Source: JBOGED01 sp050743625
GTDB lineage: Bacteria > Actinomycetota > Nitriliruptoria > Euzebyales > Egibacteraceae
Direction of reading: 5' to 3'
DNA length: 56,357 nucleotides
NCBI GenBank assembly: GCA_050743625.1
Contig: JBOGED010000109.1
Coordinates: forward strand, 1 to 56,357
Shown: positions 50,155 to 56,357 of the stretch, in pieces
Layout of the letters: every line of letters starts with the position of its first letter
How positions within the stretch are numbered: position 1 is the stretch's first letter
Notes under the pieces: model-generated
Seen by the model: the letters and a program-made list of their open reading frames with translations, nothing else
Databases searched by the model: none
What the model was told of the DNA's origin: nothing
Position numbers and translations under genes: made by a program

Positions 50155-52791
50155 TCACATGCTGATGGAGCGGGCGCGGTGTTCGCGCTCGGCGGACGTA
50201 TCGCGTCGCTGGTCGCGCAGCCGCTGGGCGGCTTGGGTCTCGGGGTGTTGGTCGGAGGCGATGGTGTGGGTGCGGGTGGCGCCGAGGGCTTGTTCCCAGC
50301 CGGCGCCAGCGACCGCGTAGATGCGGTTGCTGATGCGTCCGCGGGATAGGGCGACGTAGGCGCGTTCGGCGCTGGCGCGGTCGGTGGGGTGGTACAGCGC
50401 GTAGTCGACGGTGGCGCCTTGGGCCTTGTTGCAGGTCAGCGCGTAGGCGTAGTCGACGTCCGCGGCGACATAGCTGGCCGGGAGCAAGAGCAGATCGGGC
50501 TGCCCGTCGGCGACGTGCTCGGTGTCGAGTTGGATTTCGATCCCGCTGCGGGTGGTGCGGGTCACGCGGCCTTGCATGCCGTTGCGGACTTCGACGCGGC
50601 GGCCGTCGGGGCAGGCCAGGCGAGCGTCGTTGCGGCCGAGCCGGACCCGGTCGCCGATGGCGAGGCGGAGCTTGCGACCGGTGTTGCGGTCGGTGTAGGC
50701 GTGCCCGCTCTTGGCGATGACACCGCGGGCGCGCAGGGCGTGGCGGGCTTGGATGTTGAGGTCGGAGACGATCTTGTTGGTCTCGGCCAGCATGCGCACG
50801 CTCTGGCTGGCCTCGACGAGGTGCAGCCAGTCGCCCAGCATCGCTTGGTGGCAGGCGGCGACGGTAGGCCGCACGTGTAGCAAACCGAGATCGTGGTAGG
50901 CGGTGATGGCGGCGTCGGCGTTGCGGTCTCGGACCTGCTCGGCGGCGTCCCGCTGCGCGAGGTCGACGAACCGGTGGTTGACCGTGAGCGCGAACGTCCC
51001 GATGCGGTCGGCGAGGGCGGTGAACAGCCCGCCCGCGTCGACTGCGGGGATCTGCCGGTCATCGCCCACCGCAACGACCTTGACGCCCACATGGTCGGCG
51101 GCGCGGACCAGCCGCAGCAGGGTGCGGGTGTCACACATGGCAGCCTCGTCGAGCACGATCACGGTGCCTGCCGGCAGCCGGTAGCCGGTGTGGTCCAGGC
51201 GAGCGAGCAGCCCGTGAACGGTGTCGACTTGGTCGATGTCGGCGGATTCGCCGAGCACATGGGCGGCGGTGGCCGACGGGGCGAGCCCGATCACGCGGTG
51301 CCCGACGGCCTCGAGGGCTTGGCGGTAGACGCCGATGCCGTAGGACTTGCCGGTGCCGGCGCGGCCCTCGACGACCTCTACGAGGCTCCCGGAGGCGCAC
51401 AGCCCGCGCACCATCGCCGCCTGATCGGCGTCCAGGCCGGGGTGGCGGGCAAGGATGCGCTCGACGATGTCGTCGCCGACGATGGCGAGGTGGCGGTCGC
51501 GGCCGTGCTCTGCTCGCCAGAGGACTTCCCGCTCGGCTTGGAGGAGCTCGGTGGTGGTGTAGCGGCGCTCGGTGGCGGTGCAGACACGCCGGATCGGCTT
51601 GCCGTGGGGGTCGCGGACGGTGATGATCTCGCCGTCGTTGCGTTGGATGGGTTTGAGTAAGCCGAGGATCCGCTCGTCGGCCAGGAGGCGGTCGGCGATG
51701 GAGGTTAGGCGTTGGCGGGTGGCGCCGTCGGGGCCGAGGAGTCGCTCTGCGGTGACGAGGACGTCGCGGCGGCCGAACCCGCAGGCCTTCTCGGTCAGCC
51801 CCTCAGGGCCGACGAGGATCTCGACGACTTGCTCGTCGGTCAGGCCGACCGGCTCCAACCCCGCCTGACGCTGCAGGTTGAGTGTGTTGAGGACCTGCCG
51901 CAGGTCCAGACCGGCCTGTCCGGCTTCGAGGTCCCAGCGGGTGGCCAGGCCGGGGTCGGCGTCGCGGTGTTGTTTCTTGGTCCGTGTGGCCAGCATGGCG
52001 AACTGGGCCGCGCGGGCGCTGGTCTGTTCCCACTCGTCGAGGAGGTCTTGGATCTCTTGGCGGCGTTTGGACCATAGCTGGCACAGCTGTACGGGGATGC
52101 CGTTAATCTCCCACTGGCCGTTGCGCTCGACCCAGTCGACGCCGAGTTGTTCGCGCAGCCCGTGTCGGAGGGCGCCGAGGTAGGTGGATCCGGAGGCTTT
52201 GCAGTGCCGGTAGGTCAGCGTCCCGTCGTAGGCGGACGCGCGCCCGTCGGCGGTTTGGACGATGTTGGCGATCACCGAGTGGGTGTGCAGCTGCGGGTCG
52301 CCCGCGCGGGAGGTGCGATGCCGGAAGGTCGCGACGATGAACCCGATGCCCGGCTGGCGGTCCACCCCGTCCGTGCCCAGGCGGGCCACGCAGGCGGATT
52401 CTTCCAGCTCGGCGATGCCCGCGAGTACGGCCTGGTTGTGTGTGGCGGCGATGGCGTCGATGATCCGCTCGTCTCCGAGGGCGCAGGCGATGGCGTACAG
52501 CGCAGAGACGCTCTTGGGCACGGAGAACGTGACGTCGAACCCGAGCACTTTGGTGTTCTGCCGGGCCTTGAGCTTCTCGCCCGTTAGCGGGTTGCGGCAG
52601 GCGAGCACGTCCAAGAACTGCTCGGCGCGAACTTCGCCGTCAAGGCCGAGGGCTTGTGCGCCCTTGCCCGCCCACTGTCCTGGCGCTTCGCCTTCGCCGG
52701 TGTAGTAGTCGTGCTTTCCGGTGGCAACCCGCTCGAGATAATAGGTGCCGTCGTTGCGGCCGACGATCAGCTTGCCCACGCTGGCGGCCAC
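50155..52791 (-). CDS. MobF-family relaxase-helicase (TrwC/TraI-like)
   Basis: An 878-residue relaxase fused to a helicase. Candidate nicking Tyr residues are Y17/18 (GTYYLE) and Y29/30 (HDYYTGEGE), and the metal-binding His pair is H169/H171 (PQLHTHSVIAN). The helicase domain has Walker A EGRAGTGKSYG near 475 and Walker B VIVLDEAAMCD near 550, then GDDRQIPAVDAGG and a C-terminal ALTCNKAQGATV (UvrD/RecD-like motif V-VI). The enzyme nicks oriT, stays bound to the strand and unwinds it for export. The GTG at 52791 is chosen because relatives start close to KLIVGRNDG; the frame upstream is compositionally spurious. Confidence 0.93.
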   Translation of the reverse strand: MAASVGKLIVGRNDGTYYLERVATGKHDYYTGEGEAPGQWAGKGAQALGLDGEVRAEQFLDVLACRNPLTGEKLKARQNTKVLGFDVTFSVPKSVSALYAIACALGDERIIDAIAATHNQAVLAGIAELEESACVARLGTDGVDRQPGIGFIVATFRHRTSRAGDPQLHTHSVIANIVQTADGRASAYDGTLTYRHCKASGSTYLGALRHGLREQLGVDWVERNGQWEINGIPVQLCQLWSKRRQEIQDLLDEWEQTSARAAQFAMLATRTKKQHRDADPGLATRWDLEAGQAGLDLRQVLNTLNLQRQAGLEPVGLTDEQVVEILVGPEGLTEKACGFGRRDVLVTAERLLGPDGATRQRLTSIADRLLADERILGLLKPIQRNDGEIITVRDPHGKPIRRVCTATERRYTTTELLQAEREVLWRAEHGRDRHLAIVGDDIVERILARHPGLDADQAAMVRGLCASGSLVEVVEGRAGTGKSYGIGVYRQALEAVGHRVIGLAPSATAAHVLGESADIDQVDTVHGLLARLDHTGYRLPAGTVIVLDEAAMCDTRTLLRLVRAADHVGVKVVAVGDDRQIPAVDAGGLFTALADRIGTFALTVNHRFVDLAQRDAAEQVRDRNADAAITAYHDLGLLHVRPTVAACHQAMLGDWLHLVEASQSVRMLAETNKIVSDLNIQARHALRARGVIAKSGHAYTDRNTGRKLRLAIGDRVRLGRNDARLACPDGRRVEVRNGMQGRVTRTTRSGIEIQLDTEHVADGQPDLLLLPASYVAADVDYAYALTCNKAQGATVDYALYHPTDRASAERAYVALSRGRISNRIYAVAGAGWEQALGATRTHTIASDQHPETQAAQRLRDQRRDTSAEREHRARSISM

Positions 52792-53014
52792 TACCAGACC
52801 CCCACAGCAAGCGACCACACTCTTGCATTCCGCTGTGCGGAACGAAACCGGCGCCGCGCCGAGACCTGAACCGCCACCCTCGACGGCCGTGGCAGTCGGG
52901 CGGCGCAAGCCATAGAGGTGCCGCCGCGGGGCGTAACGCCCCAAGCCCCGCCGATGGCGAGACGCCCGACAGCGCACCCGCGGACAGCCCGCGCCCGGGC
53001 GGAAGGGCTGCCGG
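52792..53014. other. Candidate oriT region upstream of the relaxase gene
   Basis: The 223 bases before the relaxase gene are non-coding and contain TTCCGC-TGT-GCGGAA (52828-52842), a perfect 6-bp-arm dyad, and further GC-rich partial repeats around 52975-53005. MobF oriT sites usually lie next to the relaxase gene and include such dyads. No nick-site consensus can be asserted. Confidence 0.35.
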
Positions 53015-53344
53015 TCATGAGGCGGTCTCGGTGTCCCCGGCGTGAGCCGGTGTGCGGGATTGAGGAGGCTGGCTGGCTTGGGCGCGGTCATGGGGCAGCT
53101 GGGACAGCCGTGTCCGGTCGGCGGCAAGCGGCTGGTCACGGCGGGCGGTCAGGCCGAGCTCGGCGGCCAGCGTGTCGGCGGTCTGTCGGACACGACCGGC
53201 CGAGCCGTTGCCGTCCTGATCGAGGCAGGCGCACAGCTGGCGCTCGTCGGCGGTCCAGTCCGCTAGCGGCGCCAGCCGCTGTGCCAGCGCGGTGGCCGCC
53301 TGTTGAGACGGCCAGGACCGCTGGCTGACCGCGGTCCCGGTCAC
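53015..53344 (-). CDS. Small unknown protein upstream of the relaxase
   Basis: A 109-residue, Gln/Ala-rich, mostly helical protein (QQAATALAQRLAPLADWTADERQL, shortened) with a hydrophilic Pro-rich tail. It carries no recognised domain. Its GTG overlaps the stop of the preceding gene (GTGA), placing it in the operon that runs from the coupling protein to the primase. It could be a relaxosome accessory protein, which is inference from position. Confidence 0.55.
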   Translation of the reverse strand: MTGTAVSQRSWPSQQAATALAQRLAPLADWTADERQLCACLDQDGNGSAGRVRQTADTLAAELGLTARRDQPLAADRTRLSQLPHDRAQASQPPQSRTPAHAGDTETAS

Positions 53345-53589
53345 GGTGTGGGTGACGGTCCAGCCGGTGGCGTCCAGGGACTGCGATGCACCATCAACCC
53401 TGGGGTTGGCGTGGGGTAGGCGATTACGGCGAGGTCCTGCAGGCCCTCGCCGTCCGAGGAGAGCACAGTGAGGATGAGGACCGGCCGCTGTGGCCCGTCG
53501 TGAGGGGGTTGCTGGCTGGCCGGCGGGGTGTGGTTGTCGACGGTCATGACGGCGAGATGCTCCTTGCTCAGATGAGGCCGACCCCTCAC
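53341..53589 (-). CDS. Small unknown protein
   Basis: An 82-residue frame; an internal ATG (MTVDNHTPPAS, at 53547) may be the true start. After a Pro/Gln-rich segment it has one beta-rich piece, RPVLILTVLSSDGEGLQDLAVIAYPTP (shortened). No family is recognised. It overlaps the next gene by four bases. Confidence 0.45.
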   Translation of the reverse strand: MRGRPHLSKEHLAVMTVDNHTPPASQQPPHDGPQRPVLILTVLSSDGEGLQDLAVIAYPTPTPGLMVHRSPWTPPAGPSPTP

Positions 53590-53645
53590 GGGCGCCCGGC
53601 TGTCAGCTGGCGGCGCGGGTCCTGGTCAGGTCCGATACGGGGCGG

Positions 53646-53957
53646 TCAGCGTGGCCATGGCTGGTCGGGTTGGCCGGTGCGGCGGACGTCGATGACCCGC
53701 GCGACCGGCGGCTGCTCGAGGTGGGGATAGCCCCAGCCGGGCGGTGGCGGGTAGGGCGGCGGCCCGTACCAGCGTGGGTCGGCCGGCCATGCCGGCGGGT
53801 AGCGGCCAGCGCCGGGCGGTTGAGCGGCTCCCCAGGTCAGTACCGCCGCGCCGGCGTGCAGCGCAAGCCAGGCGATCACCGCGAGCACGAGGAGCCCGAC
53901 GATCATCGCGAGCATGAACAGCAGCCCCGCGACGATGAACCACGGCTCGGGACTCAT
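53646..53957 (-). CDS. Small membrane protein with Pro/Tyr-rich tail
   Basis: A 103-residue protein with a long hydrophobic segment (about 6-40, enough for one or two membrane passes), then a Pro-, Tyr- and Trp-rich cytoplasmic or external tail (ADPRWYGPPPYPPPPGWGYP). The ATG at 53957 overlaps the stop of the gene before it by four bases. Function unknown; position suggests a transfer-channel accessory protein. Confidence 0.65.
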   Translation of the reverse strand: MSPEPWFIVAGLLFMLAMIVGLLVLAVIAWLALHAGAAVLTWGAAQPPGAGRYPPAWPADPRWYGPPPYPPPPGWGYPHLEQPPVARVIDVRRTGQPDQPWPR

Positions 53958-54247
53958 GACGGCCACCGCCCCCACGCCGAGCGAGGACGGCGCGGTAGCC
54001 CCCAACCGCCGACGGCGGCCAGCCTGTCGTAACGCCGTCGTCGCAGCGCTGTCCGCGTCCACATCACACCGACGAGCAGGGCACCCGCGAGCCCGGCGAG
54101 CAGCATTGAGAGCAGCCTGGCCAGGACGCCGCCGAGGCCGCCGCAGCTGGCGGCAGCAGCGGAAGGGTTTTCGGGGCCGGCGCACATGCCCAGCAGCGCG
54201 GCGGACAGCAGCAGCACCGCGATGCGATAGTGACGCACCGGGCTCAT
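53954..54247 (-). CDS. Small membrane protein with signal-like start
   Basis: A 97-residue protein with an N-terminal hydrophobic segment ending at a lipobox-like LGMCAG (about residue 20), a second membrane segment (about 42-62) and a basic tail (RTALRRRRYDRLAAVGG). It may be a lipoprotein or a two-span membrane protein. Small proteins of this type often accompany VirD4-like coupling ATPases. It overlaps its neighbours on both sides by four bases. Confidence 0.65.
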   Translation of the reverse strand: MSPVRHYRIAVLLLSAALLGMCAGPENPSAAAASCGGLGGVLARLLSMLLAGLAGALLVGVMWTRTALRRRRYDRLAAVGGWGLPRRPRSAWGRWPS

Positions 54248-54576
54248 AGCGACCTGCCTCCTCGGGGGCGGTCCCCGATCTGGGAGGGTTGGGACAGCCG
54301 CCAGCGCTCGTCACGGGCCAGCTCGAGCACCCGGTCGCTGACCTGCAGGTAGGCGATGACGTCACAGGCGTCCACGCGGGCGGCGGCCAAGTCGGACAGG
54401 CTCAGGCCTGGGCTCGCGGCGCGGCCGGCCAGCAGCACCTCGCGGACCTTGGCGAAACAGCGCACCGGCTCGGCGGGCAGCCCCAGATCTGCGGCGAGCA
54501 GGTCCAGGTCACGGTCGGGATCGGCCAGCCGAGCGTCGACCGCCGCGACCGACCAGCGCCGCTCACGCTCGCTCAT
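54244..54576 (-). CDS. Small unknown soluble protein
   Basis: A 110-residue helical protein (MSERERRWSVAAVDARLADP, LDLLAADLGLPAEPVRCFAK, LSDLAAARVDACDVIAYLQV) with no recognised domain. An ATG four codons upstream (54588) is the alternative start. It lies between the coupling-protein gene and the membrane-protein genes with a four-base overlap downstream, so it belongs to the same operon. Confidence 0.6.
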   Translation of the reverse strand: MSERERRWSVAAVDARLADPDRDLDLLAADLGLPAEPVRCFAKVREVLLAGRAASPGLSLSDLAAARVDACDVIAYLQVSDRVLELARDERWRLSQPSQIGDRPRGGRSL

Positions 54577-54633
54577 CGCACACCCCATGCGTCCGGTCCA
54601 GGCGCGACAGCGGCGCGGGAAATGGCGGCGTGG

Positions 54634-56357
54634 TCATCGGGACCGTCCCCCTTCGTCGTCGAGATGCCACTCGCAGGGCGGGCGCAGCCGGGGCGCGGGC
54701 CGCAGCGTCGTGTGATGGCGCTGGCCGCCGCCGTTTGCGCCTTGGGGATCGTCATCAACGATCGGGATGCGCTGGGGCACCTGCCGGCCCGGTGGGGACG
54801 GCGGCTGCGGCCACGCCTTGATCTGCTCGGGGGCGGCGGTCAGCGCCGCCTGCCAGCGCTGGTGTGTGTAGTGCGGCGCCAGTTGGAGCAGCCGCCATCC
54901 CGACCCGGACAGGTACAGCGCCTGGCCTGGCGGCAGCGCGTAGATCTCGCCGGGCACGAGGCGGCGTTGGCGGGTATGCGAGTGAGGGGTCGACTCGGTG
55001 TGCTCCCGCGACCAGACCGTCCACGCCTTGCGGCCAGACGAGGTCGACGTCGAAGTTTGCGGGCGGTCCCATTCCCCGCAGATGACGCTGAGCGCCTCCA
55101 GTGTGCGGGTATCGCGGATGCCGCCCAGCACCACCACGTGCTGGAACAGGGACAGGAAGCCCCCGGCGATCTCGGACCCCCAGCGGCTGCGCACCTGCGA
55201 CAGGTCTTGGATGGCGGCGAGGACGTGCAGGCCTTGGCCGCCGGCCTCGGACACCAGCGCGGGCAGCGAGTGGATCGGCGCGACGTTGGCGATCTCGTCG
55301 AGCACGAGGGAGACGGGCAGGCCGGGGTCGTCCCCGGCCACGACGGTGGCGCGGTGCCGCCGGTACTGGGCGTCGCGGACCGCCTCGATCAACGCCACGA
55401 CCAGCGGGGCGACCGAGGCCTGCTGCTCGGCGGCCGCGGCGATGTACACAGTGTCGCGCGAGTCGACGAACTGGTCGGGGTCGAAGTTGACCTCCGAGGC
55501 GGCGTCCAGCGCCTGGGAGGTGGTGTAGACGTCGATCACGTCGGAGGTGGCCGACCAGATGGACTGGCGCTCTTCGGTGGCCGCCCGCTGGACCCCTTGA
55601 AGGACCTCGCGGGCCAGCAGCGCGTCAGGATCGCCTGCGCAGGCGGCGTCGAGGAGGATCTGCTCGGGCTGGTCGATGTCGCCCGACAGCACCCACGACA
55701 CCACGGTGCGCATGCTCAGGTTGGCCTTGGCGGCGGCGTGCAGCAGCGGGCCCAGCAGCGCGGCCGAGCGGGAGGTCCAGTGCGACTCGTGCCGCGTGCC
55801 CCTAGCGGCCGGCGAGGCGTAGACCATGGCCTGGGCGATCCGCCGCCCGGACTCCCACGAGCCGGCCGCCTCCAACGGCGACCAGCGCAATGTCACGACC
55901 CCGTCGGGCAGCCCGGCCGAGGCGTGGCCGGTGGGGTCGAACAGCAGTACCCGCCCGAACCGGGAACGCGCCCGCGCCGTAGCGATCAGCACGTCCGGTT
56001 TCGTGCTCGTGGTCAGCACCGCGCCGGGAGCGGACAGCACGGTGGGGATGACAACCCCCGAGGTCTTGCCGGCCCGTGGTGGGGCCAGCACCAGGGCGGC
56101 GCACTCGGCGGGAGCGTGCACCACCCCTACCAGCTCGTCCAGGCCAACGAACGCACCGCCACCAAGGCGAGCAGCGTCACGGCGCACCGCCTCGAGCGCG
56201 TCGAGGTCAGGGCGGATCAACCCCGCCCGCCGGGCACGCTTGGCCGCTTTGCGGGCGACCGTGACCGTGGCGGTCAGCGCGAGGGGCGCCACCCACCCTG
56301 GCGCGTCGCCGGTCAACAGCGGCCACGCCGCCGCCGTGGTGGCGGCAGCACCGGCGC
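54634..56357 (-). CDS. TraD/VirD4-family coupling ATPase, N-terminus beyond the window
   Basis: At least 570 residues of a type IV coupling protein, which brings the relaxase-DNA complex to the mating channel. The frame has no stop up to 56357, and the visible start includes a hydrophobic WPLLTGDAPGWVAPLALTAT (a second membrane segment is implied), so the true N-terminus lies outside. Walker A is LAPPRAGKTSG and Walker B LVLDEIANVAP, followed by LSQVRSRWG with the Gln of the family. The C-terminal 130 residues are Pro-rich. No separate TraM-like gene is visible. With the relaxase downstream it forms the DNA-processing module. Confidence 0.9.
   Translation of the reverse strand, partial: AGAAATTAAAWPLLTGDAPGWVAPLALTATVTVARKAAKRARRAGLIRPDLDALEAVRRDAARLGGGAFVGLDELVGVVHAPAECAALVLAPPRAGKTSGVVIPTVLSAPGAVLTTSTKPDVLIATARARSRFGRVLLFDPTGHASAGLPDGVVTLRWSPLEAAGSWESGRRIAQAMVYASPAARGTRHESHWTSRSAALLGPLLHAAAKANLSMRTVVSWVLSGDIDQPEQILLDAACAGDPDALLAREVLQGVQRAATEERQSIWSATSDVIDVYTTSQALDAASEVNFDPDQFVDSRDTVYIAAAAEQQASVAPLVVALIEAVRDAQYRRHRATVVAGDDPGLPVSLVLDEIANVAPIHSLPALVSEAGGQGLHVLAAIQDLSQVRSRWGSEIAGGFLSLFQHVVVLGGIRDTRTLEALSVICGEWDRPQTSTSTSSGRKAWTVWSREHTESTPHSHTRQRRLVPGEIYALPPGQALYLSGSGWRLLQLAPHYTHQRWQAALTAAPEQIKAWPQPPSPPGRQVPQRIPIVDDDPQGANGGGQRHHTTLRPAPRLRPPCEWHLDDEGGRSR

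Overview
The window is high-GC DNA (low GC only in short stretches) with frequent GTG starts and overlapping, translationally coupled genes. A 7Fe ferredoxin, a TipA-type MerR regulator, an Rv0428c-like SH3 domain, a TcpC/TcpE-type conjugation apparatus and a MobF relaxase all point to an actinobacterium. I cannot name the genus. It reads as an integrative conjugative element or large plasmid, or a chromosomal region built from one, with a long accessory middle.

Layout. (1) 0.2-10.8 kb: a minus-strand conjugation operon (MinD/ParA-like ATPase, LysM protein, TcpC, TcpD-like, TcpE, VirB4, VirB6-like, VirB8-like, lytic transglycosylase) with an operator-like palindrome upstream. (2) 10.9-18.6 kb: ordinary metabolic and regulatory genes (MarR, SH3 protein, alpha/beta hydrolase, ferredoxin, DUF7711-like, arginase-like, NmrA-like) mixed with decaying genes (TipA-type MerR, ABC ATPase, molybdopterin oxidoreductase) and a 178-bp MITE-like palindrome. 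(3) 19.1-23.9 kb: an unusual PAS-PAS-PAS/degenerate-DHp/YceI fusion with a small partner, a complete IS4-family element with 17-bp ends, and two membrane proteins. (4) 24.3-31 kb: gene-poor DNA in which about 400-bp repeats, each holding the 3' part of a tRNA-Gly(UCC) gene, follow toxin-antitoxin genes or their wrecks (HigBA, DUF5615/DUF433, VapC, NYN).

(5) 31.4-35.2 kb: the most notable locus. A coupled minus-strand operon encodes a ubiquitin-like protein, a JAMM/MPN protease and an E1/ThiF-like adenylating enzyme, with no recognisable E2. Divergent from it is an XRE repressor plus an ImmA/IrrE-like protein whose HExxH motif reads HGxxH. (6) 35.3-39.9 kb: a second regulatory/defence-like operon (MazF/PemK-like small protein, sigma-like protein with a region-4 HTH, unknown protein, ImmA/IrrE metalloprotease with Cys-rich tail, DUF3644 protein). 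(7) 40-48.8 kb: complete type I restriction-modification operon hsdM-hsdS-hsdR followed by a YgjP-like metallopeptidase, with a UDG-like unknown upstream. (8) 49.2-56.4 kb: the DNA-processing half of conjugation: TraD/VirD4-like coupling ATPase (cut by the window edge), small membrane proteins, a MobF relaxase-helicase and a Prim-Pol primase.

The transfer machinery therefore brackets roughly 40 kb of cargo: mating channel at the left, relaxosome at the right, and restriction, ubiquitin-like and toxin-antitoxin systems between. No integrase, recombinase, replication initiator, CRISPR array or complete RNA gene was recognised.
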